Positions 1 through 5,806 of a DNA stretch of 8,800 bases are shown piece by piece. The notes below the pieces were generated by a model. It had not been told where the DNA came from. It saw nothing but the letters and a program-made list of their open reading frames with translations, and did not search any database. The stretch is from assembly GCA_002336815.1 (NCBI GenBank), contig DDEU01000040.1, forward strand, positions 329 to 9,128, in the 5' to 3' direction. The stretch's first letter is position 1. The number at the start of each line of letters is the position of its first letter. Position numbers and translations under genes: made by a program. Origin of the DNA: Chitinophagaceae bacterium UBA1946. GTDB taxonomy: Bacteria > Bacteroidota > Bacteroidia > Chitinophagales > Chitinophagaceae.

Positions 1-30
1 AAATAAAAATTACATTTACTTCGATCGTTA

Positions 31-91
31 TCACCGGGCTGGACGTTCAATGAATCCCACACCTTCGCCAAGCCCTGGAACGTTAGCCGCT
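31..91 (+). repeat. attC-like repeat A (right part), start of cassette 1
   Basis: Imperfect inverted arms GGGCTGGACG (36-45) and CGCCAAGCCC (66-75) enclose a short loop and are followed by TGGAAC and the core-like GTTAGCCGCT at 82-91. The layout resembles the L''/L'/R' part of an integron attC site. The segment from CTGG to GTTAGC aligns with the ends of the repeats at 885 and 3108. The ten bases at 82-91 recur as a perfect reverse complement at 885-894, around the stop codon of the next gene, as expected for the two ends of one cassette. The left part of the repeat may run out of the window. Confidence 0.55.
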
Positions 92-1079
92 AGCAAATGA
101 ACCCTCGTTTCTTCAAAATTATTTTCGCATGAAAACATTGACTAAAATTTTAATTATTACGGTTGTCCTTGTTAGCATTGCTTTTTTGTGGAAGGAACAT
201 TTTGATTTGAGTCAAACTATTAAATCTGATAAAGTAAGCGCTTACGCTACAGCAATAGCAGCGATACTTACAGCATTCACAGTTTATTTACTATACAAAC
301 AGAATCAACAACAGATTGCAGAATTAAAAGCCAGTAACCTACCTGACTTGTACCCAACAAAAGCAACTTTTGAAACACATGATACTAAAGTTCGTTCCGT
401 TACATCTGATTTTGAATATACTTATGCTCAGTTCTTTAGAATAAAAGAAGTTAATCCTGAAATAAAGCAGTCTTCAAGAATTGTATATATAAGCCTTCAT
501 AATATCGGTCTTGGCGCTGCTAAGCAAATAAGAATTGTTTGGAAATATGATAGAGTTGAAGTTGAAAAGCTGACTAATAACATTTATCAACATGTGGGAA
601 ATTCATATTTGGAAGACACAGCTGAATTCGATTTCGTAATAGCAAATACAAAAATTGAAATCCCTCTGCCAGAATTTTATATGCAATGTTGCGGAATGCA
701 ACTGAATAGCGATGACTCTAACTTCTTAAAAGGTAATACAGGGAAACCGTCCTTGACATTAAGCATTAGCTATCTTGATATTTACAACCACAAATACCAA
801 AAGGAATTTATTGTTGGTGTAGCTGCAATACTTCATCATATAGACATTATTTTTAGTCAGACAACTTTAAAAACATTAAGTGCCAGCGGCTAACAAAAAT
901 ATTAAATCTAACGGGGCTTGACGTTGAAGCAATCAGCATTTTGCATCGCCAATCTTCAGTTCGGGCATGACGGAATTCTACTCGGCAACTAGTTGTTAAC
1001 TTCAACTTTCAATCAAAATTGGGTAGACGTTCCAGGCTTGACAGGCTATGAATATCCCGTCAGCTTTAATACCTGGTCG
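83..1079 (+). mobile_element. Integron-like gene cassette 1
   Basis: The unit is bounded by G^TT core-like sites at 82 and 1079 and holds one plus-strand gene followed by an attC-like repeat. In integron cassettes, circularisation joins the first bases of the cassette to its own 3' repeat, so the inverse core is complementary to the 5' end of the same cassette. That is seen here over ten bases (82-91 against 885-894). The gene starts 37 bases after the core and its stop codon TAA lies inside the inverse core, which is a compact cassette layout. No integrase gene is visible in the window, so mobility is inferred. Confidence 0.55.
129..893 (+). CDS. Hypothetical membrane-anchored protein (cassette 1 cargo)
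   Basis: The 254-residue product belongs to no family I recognise. Two hydrophobic segments lie near the N-terminus, at about residues 6-21 and 37-56. They are separated by a short charged stretch and followed by a Q-rich linker (KQNQQQ). The rest, from about residue 70, is a soluble domain rich in predicted beta strands. It contains SLHNIGLGAAKQIRI (122-136), the 'N-x-G-x-G-x-A' type strand turn common in Ig-like beta domains tethered to membranes. A CC pair sits near residues 187-188. The ATG at 129 gives a sensible first membrane segment. The stop codon falls inside the inverse core of the following repeat, so this is the single cargo gene of cassette 1. Its composition is AT-rich compared with genes to the right of 4484. 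Existence of the gene is well supported; function is unknown. Confidence 0.75.
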   Translation: MKTLTKILIITVVLVSIAFLWKEHFDLSQTIKSDKVSAYATAIAAILTAFTVYLLYKQNQQQIAELKASNLPDLYPTKATFETHDTKVRSVTSDFEYTYAQFFRIKEVNPEIKQSSRIVYISLHNIGLGAAKQIRIVWKYDRVEVEKLTNNIYQHVGNSYLEDTAEFDFVIANTKIEIPLPEFYMQCCGMQLNSDDSNFLKGNTGKPSLTLSISYLDIYNHKYQKEFIVGVAAILHHIDIIFSQTTLKTLSASG

Positions 1080-1085
1080 TTGCCT
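885..1085 (+). repeat. attC-like repeat B, end of cassette 1
   Basis: The repeat begins with inverse core AGCGGCTAAC (885-894) and ends in GTTGCCT (1079-1085). It aligns along its length with the repeat at 3108-3307. Shared blocks include TCTAACGGGGCTTGACG (907-923), TTTGCATCGCCA, CTTCAGTTCGGGC and CTATGAATATCCCGT. An inner arm GCTTGACG (916-923) matches CGTCAGC (1058-1064) inverted, with one extra unpaired base on the left arm, as attC L''/L' arms have. A GGGCTTGACG-like motif occurs three times, at 914, 963 and 1034. At about 200 bp it is longer than classical attC sites, and its outer spacers are also longer than usual. Confidence 0.65.
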
Positions 1086-1123
1086 GCTATTTTACCGGAA
1101 CCCATCGCTTTCGGATAATAAAT

Positions 1124-1131
1124 TATATTTG
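1124..1131 (+). promoter_or_regulatory. Candidate Bacteroidota -7 promoter box
   Basis: TATATTTG fits the TAnnTTTG -7 element of the Bacteroidota major sigma factor and ends 25 bases before the ATG at 1157. No clear TTTG -33 box lies 19-21 bases upstream; only TTTC is near. The element is inside cassette 2, so it would move with it and serve both genes. Confidence 0.4.
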
Positions 1132-1156
1132 ATAGTTAAATTCAAAAAAACTAAAA

Positions 1157-2176
1157 ATGTTTGGAATAAATTTTATTAAGTTCGATTCAATGACCTATGT
1201 TATTAAGTTTAAGAACGGGCAAGTATCAAAAGAAGGTCGTGGTCTCTCATTTTTCTACTATGCACCAACCACTTCAATATCTGCTATTCCAATTGCTAGT
1301 TCCAATTTGCCTTTCATTTTTAATGAAACCACAAAAGACTATCAAACTGTTACAATTCAAGGACAAATAACCTACAAGATTGCAAATCCAAAACAACTGG
1401 CAGACGTTTTAGATTTTACCGTTAATGCCAATGGTGTTTATAAAAAGGATGATACAGAAAAGCTGAACCAAACCATAGTAAATGAAGCACAAACTGCCAC
1501 TTCATCTTACATTCATCAACTGGGACTCAAAGAAGCTATTCGTTCGGCCAAGTCAGTTGAAAAATATATTGTTGATGGGCTTTTGAATTCTACAGCGATA
1601 AAATTGCTCGGCATAGAAATTTTAAGTATAAATATATTAGCCATCAGAGCAACTCCGGAAATGGAAAGGGCTTTAGAAACAGAGACCAGAGAAAAGTTGC
1701 AACAGGAAGCTGATGAGGCAATTTATGCAAGAAGAAATTTTGCAGTTGAACAGGAAAGGAAAATTAAAGAAAGCGAACTGAATACTGAAATTGCCGTCGA
1801 AGAGAAAAATAAGCAAATTGCAGAAAAGCAAGCTCAAACTGAAGTGCAAAAGTCCGAAAATGAATTGAAACTTCGTGAAATGAAAGTGCAAGCTGATATT
1901 GCAATTGAAAACCAAAGAAAGGTTTTGTTGGAACAAAAAACTGCGAACGAAAGAAAAGAAGCTGACACAAAAGGTTACGTTTTAGAGACGACATTGAAGG
2001 CATATAAAGATTTGGACTGGAAAACATTGACAGCTTTAAATAATAATACAGATCCTAAATTTAATATCTCTCTTGCCTTTCGGGAAATGGCAGAGAATGC
2101 AGGAAAAATTGGAAACTTGAATATCAGCCCTGAATTGCTCGACGGTTTATTGAATGATAAGAAAGATAGAAAATGA
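1157..2176 (+). CDS. SPFH/band-7 (stomatin/flotillin-like) protein with C-terminal coiled coil
   Basis: The 339-residue protein carries an SPFH (stomatin/prohibitin/flotillin/HflK-C) domain at about residues 8-165. Typical features are the NETTKDYQTVTIQGQITYKI strand pair (56-75), a helical stretch of residues 100-140, and LGIEILSINILAIRATPEME (151-170). From about 165 to 270 the sequence is a long charged helix rich in E, K, Q and A, a flotillin-type coiled coil for oligomerisation. A short tail follows. There is no signal peptide or clear N-terminal membrane helix, so attachment would be peripheral or through a partner. SPFH proteins form rings or scaffolds at membranes. The stop codon overlaps the start of the next gene by four bases (ATGA), so the two are translationally coupled and probably act together. 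Family assignment is confident; the role is not known. Confidence 0.88.
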   Translation: MFGINFIKFDSMTYVIKFKNGQVSKEGRGLSFFYYAPTTSISAIPIASSNLPFIFNETTKDYQTVTIQGQITYKIANPKQLADVLDFTVNANGVYKKDDTEKLNQTIVNEAQTATSSYIHQLGLKEAIRSAKSVEKYIVDGLLNSTAIKLLGIEILSINILAIRATPEMERALETETREKLQQEADEAIYARRNFAVEQERKIKESELNTEIAVEEKNKQIAEKQAQTEVQKSENELKLREMKVQADIAIENQRKVLLEQKTANERKEADTKGYVLETTLKAYKDLDWKTLTALNNNTDPKFNISLAFREMAENAGKIGNLNISPELLDGLLNDKKDRK

Positions 2177-3096
2177 GTGTTGAATACGCTATTGTTATAA
2201 AGGGCAAAACGAGGCTTGAAACTTTAATAGAAAGGTTCAATACAAAGGCACAGGCAAAGTTTTATATTGAACGTTCGGGAGGAGACTTTTCTGACTATGA
2301 AAAGGAGCACGAAATTTTCCACGATTCACTATCGGCAGTTCAACGAAGTCTCTCAAAAGTTTTAAAAAACAAGATTGTTGAACGAGGGTTCCTGCCTTCA
2401 TTTATTTTCAATGACAAACAAGTTGTTGTTACCGTTGGGCAAGACGGATTAGTTGCAAATACAGCAAAGTATGTGAAGCAAATACCTATTGTTGCAGTAA
2501 ATCCAGACCATGAAAGATTTGATGGGGTGTTGTTGCCGTTCAATTCTGATAATTTTTTGTTAGCTGTTGATAATGTAATATCAAATAGATATAATTCTAG
2601 GCTTACATCTTTTGCTGAAGCGATGTTGAATGATGGGCAACGACTTTTAGCATTCAATGACTTGTTTATTGGAGCTACTTCCCACGTTTCGGCACGATAT
2701 CGAATAACATATAATAATAGAACAGAAGACCAGTCTTCATCAGGAATTATTATTTCAACACAGGCGGGATCAACAGGTTGGCTCAGTTCAGTTTTCAATA
2801 TGAGTTTTGGCATTCATAAGTTTGTTGAAAAAGATAACTCAAAGAAAAAGTATGCAAAACTTAAAGACGATCAACTGATGTTTGCAGTTAGAGAACCTTT
2901 TGCAAGTAAAAGAACACAGGTGGAAATAGCAGCAGGAATTGTAAGTGAACAGTCAAAATTAATCATACAGTCATTTATGCCCAGCAATGGGCTTATATTT
3001 TCTGATGGAATTGAAGCCGACTTTTTAAAGTTTAATTCAGGTGCTATAGTTTCAATCGGGATTGCAAAGGAAAAAGCGAATCTTGTATTAGGGTGA
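2173..3096 (+). CDS. NAD-kinase-fold protein (ATP-NAD/sugar kinase-like), divergent
   Basis: The 307-residue protein resembles the NAD kinase/diacylglycerol kinase superfamily. The nucleotide-binding motif GGDG appears as GQDG (89-92) in VVVTVGQDGLVANTAKY, followed by PIVAVNPDHERFDG (105-118) where NAD kinases have 'GVNxGxLGF'. The NE motif appears as FNDLFIG (161-167). The C-terminal beta-sandwich keeps ISTQAGSTGWLSS (194-206), matching TPTGSTAY, and a late SDG (277-279). The N-terminal part (KTRLETLIERFNTKAQAKFY, 12-31) differs from standard NAD kinases of about 290 residues and probably marks a subfamily. Catalytic Asp91 is kept, so phosphorylation of NAD or a related nucleotide is possible; loss of one motif Gly makes NAD specificity uncertain. 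Its ATG overlaps the stop of the SPFH gene, and a cassette repeat begins 11 bases after its own stop. A housekeeping NAD kinase is expected elsewhere in the genome, so this is probably an accessory paralogue. Confidence 0.8.
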   Translation: MSVEYAIVIKGKTRLETLIERFNTKAQAKFYIERSGGDFSDYEKEHEIFHDSLSAVQRSLSKVLKNKIVERGFLPSFIFNDKQVVVTVGQDGLVANTAKYVKQIPIVAVNPDHERFDGVLLPFNSDNFLLAVDNVISNRYNSRLTSFAEAMLNDGQRLLAFNDLFIGATSHVSARYRITYNNRTEDQSSSGIIISTQAGSTGWLSSVFNMSFGIHKFVEKDNSKKKYAKLKDDQLMFAVREPFASKRTQVEIAAGIVSEQSKLIIQSFMPSNGLIFSDGIEADFLKFNSGAIVSIGIAKEKANLVLG

Positions 3097-3107
3097 GGAA
3101 TAAAAGC

Positions 3108-3307
3108 AGCAGGTAAAAAAACATTGCGTCTAACGGGGCTTGACGTTGGAGCAATGAGCAAGTTTGCATCGCCAGTCTTCAGTTCGGGCTTGACGAAAAA
3201 CAGTTGAGCGGTATTCGGCAACTTCAATTTTATCACTTTATTGGGCGGACCTGTCACGCCTGACGGGCTATGAATATCCCGTAAGCTGTAATAGCTGGTC
3301 GTTAGCG
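3108..3307 (+). repeat. attC-like repeat C, end of cassette 2
   Basis: This is the second full copy of the repeat at 885-1085. Inverse core AGCAGGTAA (3108-3116) is followed after a short AT-rich spacer by TCTAACGGGGCTTGACG (3129-3145), and the repeat ends in GTTAGCG (3301-3307). Inner arms GCTTGACG (3138-3145) and CGTAAGC (3280-3286) pair with one extra base on the left arm. The missing base is a different one from copy B, so the bulge is kept while its identity changes. The three GGGCTTGACG-like motifs lie at 3136, 3186 and 3256, with almost the same spacing as in copy B (50 and 70 bases against 49 and 71). ACGGG/CCCGT (3263-3282) can form a competing local hairpin. Confidence 0.65.
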
Positions 3308-3414
3308 GTTATTTAACTGTACTTACATTCCTTAAAGAAGATTGCTATGATACGTTTCATCCTTACAATTTTCACATTGTTATTTTTTATTAAATAATAT
3401 AAACAACCGCTGAC
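3302..3414 (+). mobile_element. Near-empty or truncated cassette 3
   Basis: Core-like GTTAGCGGTT (3301-3310) is matched by the inverted AACCGCTGAC (3405-3414), nine of ten bases. Between them are only about 95 bases with one very short reading frame (3347-3397). The inverse core is followed by an AT-rich spacer like that in the other repeats, but the GGGCTTGACG part is missing. The 3' repeat is therefore cut short or displaced. This may be a gene-less cassette or a relic after deletion. Confidence 0.4.
3347..3397 (+). CDS. Possible 16-residue hydrophobic peptide (cassette 3)
   Basis: ATG to TAA encodes MIRFILTIFTLLFFIK, a hydrophobic stretch with a basic residue near each end. It could be a tiny membrane peptide or the start of a lost membrane or secreted protein. 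It is the only frame of note in this mini-cassette. It is short enough to arise by chance in AT-rich DNA, so confidence is low. Confidence 0.18.
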   Translation: MIRFILTIFTLLFFIK

Positions 3415-3469
3415 TATAAAAATTGAATTAATTTCCGGGAAAGTTCCCCTACTACTTCGTAAAAAAATT

Positions 3470-3865
3470 ATGATGAAAAAAAAACTATGCATTTCCCTGT
3501 TATTACTTTGTTCTGTATCGGTATTCTCCCAGAATAACCTCCAGTTCGGACAAGTGATAACGTACTCAGGAACACTTGCTACTACAAATGGTGCCGGGGA
3601 TTCTACTGCTACCTGGACGGTGCCTGCCGGAAAAACATGGAAGATAGAGTCTGTTTCCGGGAATGCTTATGCGTATACTAATTCTTTTGTATACCTTATA
3701 CTGAATGGCACCAGGATATTTGATCTGGTAAGTACCACTAAGCCAATCTATCTGCCCATCTGGCTAAAGGCCGGCGATGCTATCAGGATTGCCGAGTACA
3801 GCGCTTCCAATAGTTATTTTGTTACTTATTTTATTTCAATGGTGGAGTTTAATATTACACAGTAA
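3470..3865 (+). CDS. Small secreted beta-rich protein, function unknown
   Basis: The 131-residue protein has a clear Sec signal peptide: MMKKKLCISLLLLC, then cleavage likely after VFSQ (residue 21). The mature part of about 110 residues lacks cysteine and is rich in S, T, Y and beta-branched residues. It contains ATWTVPAGKTWKIESVSG (47-64), a 'W-x-V-P-x-G-K' strand seen in Bacteroidota exported beta-sandwich proteins. The rest alternates as strands (SFVYLILNGTRIFDLV, LPIWLKAGDAIRIAEY). It is probably periplasmic or secreted and perhaps binding or structural; no catalytic motif is visible. Two ATGs adjoin (3470 and 3473) and either could be used. It lies between the truncated cassette 3 end and the degenerate repeat at 4294, with no matching inverse core of its own. 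It is therefore not clearly a cassette gene. No gene of the same operon is adjacent. Confidence 0.72.
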   Translation: MMKKKLCISLLLLCSVSVFSQNNLQFGQVITYSGTLATTNGAGDSTATWTVPAGKTWKIESVSGNAYAYTNSFVYLILNGTRIFDLVSTTKPIYLPIWLKAGDAIRIAEYSASNSYFVTYFISMVEFNITQ

Positions 3866-4293
3866 AAGAAGAAAAGTGAAACCCGGTAGTGAAGTCGCTG
3901 GAACCTGTGGTAAATTACCTGACTCCGTGAATTTGTCAGGTTATAATAAATCGTTTGACAAAAGCCCTTGCTTGATGGAAGAAAAAGTATACAGGTAATA
4001 AAACCTGGCAGTGGTGACGAAGTTGACGATTCAAAAGTCTATGGCTTTAGCCCTGGCCTATTTGTAAAAGCCAAAGAACAAGCAGCAATAAATATCTAAG
4101 CGTGGAATAAACAAGAGAATCGAAGAGTTGCCCAAAGAAAACATGAAAGTTATCGAAGAATGGTTGAAAGACTGGAGTTGGGAAGATATCGTACACATAG
4201 TTTCACTATAGACCAGGACGACTCAGGTGATTTTTTATCTTTTCTTTTTAGCTGCGGTCATGAGTCTGTTTTTAGACAACAGCAAAAAACTTC
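3866..4293 (+). other. Non-coding stretch with decayed reading frames
   Basis: No convincing complete gene lies here. A protein-like open stretch without a good start runs 3959-4099. Near its end it reads DEVDDSKVYGFSPGLFVKAK, and it then stops. A second stretch in another frame ends at 4211 and includes a 22-codon ATG frame from 4143 (MKVIEEWLKDWSWEDIVHIV and so on). Both look like real protein pieces rather than random codons, with normal residue mixes and G/S or E/K/W patches. Together they suggest remnants of one or two broken genes. I do not recognise the parent. A 7-bp hairpin, ACCTGAC/GTCAGGT, lies at 3917-3941. Confidence 0.3.
3917..3941 (+). terminator. Weak candidate hairpin downstream of the secreted-protein gene
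   Basis: Perfect 7-bp arms ACCTGAC (3917-3923) and GTCAGGT (3935-3941) enclose an 11-base loop, 52 bases after the stop at 3865. The following bases, TATAATAAATCG, are AT-rich but not a T-tract. This may end transcription weakly or be incidental. Confidence 0.22.
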
Positions 4294-4390
4294 GACCAAT
4301 AAAAATTATTGAATCTAACGGGCTCATCGTTAAAAAATCAATAGTTTGCATCGTCAGTTTGTAGCTAAGGCCCGACGAGCCATCAGTTTC
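4294..4390 (+). repeat. Degenerate attC-like repeat D
   Basis: The left half matches repeats B and C: an AT-rich spacer, TCTAACGGG (4314-4322), CGTT, an AATCA-like block, then TTTGCATCGTCAG (4345-4357). Its own arms GGCTCATCG (4321-4329) and CGACGAGCC (4373-4381) pair except for one position (A against C). No GTTRRRY core follows and no inverse core that matches a nearby cassette start precedes it. It is probably a decayed or isolated member of the family and marks the right edge of the cassette-like region. The remaining bases up to 4483 show nothing else recognisable. Confidence 0.5.
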
Positions 4391-4483
4391 CCACCAGTTT
4401 TCATTCCCCCTCATTATCTGCAAGCCAATGATGAAAGTTTGCAACGTTTTGCCAGGGTTTAAACAGCAACTAAAGAAAATCAA

Positions 4484-5806
4484 ATGATAAATAAAATTTT
4501 AATCTCTTTCGCAGCCATGTTGCTGGCAGGTAACACTCTCCAGGCACAACGTACTCAAAAGGTACATCAATTGGCTTATGCAGATTCAGCCTATATGGTT
4601 GAAATGTATAAAGACCTGCATCAAAATCCGGAACTGGGTTTTATGGAAGTACGAACGTCAGCAATCATTGCCAAAAGACTGAAAGCACTGGGTTATGAGC
4701 TGATAACAGGCATTGGCAAAACTGGCGTGGTGGGCATTTTGAAAAATGGTGATGGGCCTGTGGTGATGTACCGTGCTGACATGGATTGCAACTCAGTAAA
4801 AGAAATCACCGGGCTGGCTTATGCCAGCACAAAAACAATGAAGAAAGATGACGGAACCGAAGTGCCGGTGATGCATGCCTGCGGTCATGATGCACATGTG
4901 ACATGGCTGCTGCAGGTTGCTAAAATGATGGAAAAAATGAAGAGTGAATGGAAAGGAACATTGATCGTACTGGCACAACCTGCCGAAGAACCAATGACCG
5001 GTGCCAAAGCAATGGTGAATGATAAGATGTATGAGAAAGGCGTTCCTGTGCCGGACTATTTATTTGGATTGCACACCACACCCATAGCAACAGGCAGTGT
5101 AAAAAATGGATATGGTGAAAGAGCTGCAGGCAGTGACCAGTTGGATGTTACTTTTTATGGAATAGGCGGGCACGGCTCTATGCCGGAAGTGAGCAAAGAT
5201 CCCGTGGTGATGGCCTGCAATGCAGTTATGCGGTATCAAACAATCATCAGCAGAAGTATTGCTGCACAGGATGCCGCTGTTCTTACAGTCGGTGCCATAC
5301 ATGGCGGCGGCGACAATAATGTAATTCCTGCTTCCGTTGTTGTGAAATTAAACCTGCGCTGGTTTACAGAAAAGACGAGAACAATTTTACTGGACGGGAT
5401 CAAACAGATCAATGAGGGCATCGCCGTTGCAAATGGATTGTCCAAAGAAATGTATCCCTCAGTTTTAATGAAGGGAAGCGTATATCCGCAGGTAAATGAT
5501 ACTGCAACAGCAACCAGGGTGAACAAAGCGCTGGCAACTGTAATTGCTCCTGACAACATCATCACCAATACATTGCCCATTATGGGTTCAGAAGATTTTA
5601 ATCACCTGGTATTGGGAAACGGTAAAACTGTTTGTGATTACGTGTGGGTAGGTACGGCTTATCCTGAAACCTATGCAAAGGCAGTGAGTGAGGGAAAGCG
5701 GGCACCATTTTACAATCACAACGGAAATTACCAGGTTGATTTGGCTGCTATTCCATTGGGGGCAGAGATTGGTGTAACGGCGCTATTGGAATTGTTTAAG
5801 AAGTAA
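4484..5806 (+). CDS. Exported M20-family metallo-amidohydrolase (M20D, hippurate/IAA-amino-acid hydrolase-like)
   Basis: The 440-residue enzyme of the M20 peptidase family, amidohydrolase branch, probably cleaves an N-acyl or N-aromatic amino acid or a dipeptide using two divalent metals. A signal peptide at 1-21 (cleavage after LQA or AQ) sends it to the periplasm. Family landmarks occur in order: HQNPELGFME (46-55), YRADMDCNSVKE (96-107, with the metal-site Asp region), MHACGHDAH (130-138, Cys133 and His135 as metal ligands), QPAEEP (165-170, catalytic and metal Glu), GLHTTP (195-200, His197), the dimerisation-domain motif GGHGSMPEVSKDPV (238-251), GGGDNNVIP (284-292), MGSEDF (367-372) and a late FYNHNGNYQVD (409-419, His412 as the last ligand). 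All expected ligands are present, so it should be active. It stands alone; no transporter or peptidase partner adjoins. The substrate cannot be read from the sequence. Its G+C is visibly higher than that of the cassette genes. Confidence 0.92.
   Translation: MINKILISFAAMLLAGNTLQAQRTQKVHQLAYADSAYMVEMYKDLHQNPELGFMEVRTSAIIAKRLKALGYELITGIGKTGVVGILKNGDGPVVMYRADMDCNSVKEITGLAYASTKTMKKDDGTEVPVMHACGHDAHVTWLLQVAKMMEKMKSEWKGTLIVLAQPAEEPMTGAKAMVNDKMYEKGVPVPDYLFGLHTTPIATGSVKNGYGERAAGSDQLDVTFYGIGGHGSMPEVSKDPVVMACNAVMRYQTIISRSIAAQDAAVLTVGAIHGGGDNNVIPASVVVKLNLRWFTEKTRTILLDGIKQINEGIAVANGLSKEMYPSVLMKGSVYPQVNDTATATRVNKALATVIAPDNIITNTLPIMGSEDFNHLVLGNGKTVCDYVWVGTAYPETYAKAVSEGKRAPFYNHNGNYQVDLAAIPLGAEIGVTALLELFKK

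Larger units (their letters stand above)
1080..3301 (+). mobile_element. Integron-like gene cassette 2 (two genes)
   Basis: The unit lies between core-like sites GTTGCCT (1079) and GTTAGCG (3301). Its first bases TTGCCTGCT (1080-1088) reappear inverted as AGCAGGTAA (3108-3116) just after the second gene, with one mismatch in nine. This links the 5' end and the 3' repeat as one circularisable unit. It carries two overlapping genes, an SPFH protein and an NAD-kinase-like protein. Classical cassettes usually hold one promoterless gene. This one has two genes and a candidate promoter box of its own. Confidence 0.5.

Noticed and set aside
1673..2027. Minus-strand open frames opposite the SPFH coiled-coil region
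   Set aside because: They are antisense shadows of a Lys/Glu-rich helix, giving F/L/S-rich low-complexity products. The plus-strand gene has a clear family match.
2340..3257. Minus-strand open frames opposite the NAD-kinase-like gene and repeat C
   Set aside because: No recognisable domain; the second runs into the non-coding repeat. The sense-strand gene explains the region.
82..3414. Reading the repeats as a CRISPR array or insertion-sequence ends
   Set aside because: The repeat units are about 200 bp and 2.2 kb apart, with no short regular spacers, no cas genes and no transposase. The matched inverse cores fit cassettes better.
3777..3998. Plus-strand 73-codon frame overlapping the end of the secreted-protein gene
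   Set aside because: Its first part is an out-of-frame reading of a well-supported gene and the rest resembles no protein I know. At most it adds to the decayed frames described for 3866-4293.
4235..4483. Minus-strand 82-codon frame ending next to the amidohydrolase start
   Set aside because: It reads through degenerate repeat D and has no domain or plausible signal. It is most likely chance.
4793..5580. Three minus-strand frames opposite the amidohydrolase
   Set aside because: His/Cys/Phe-rich shadows of a complete M20 enzyme with all metal ligands in place on the plus strand.
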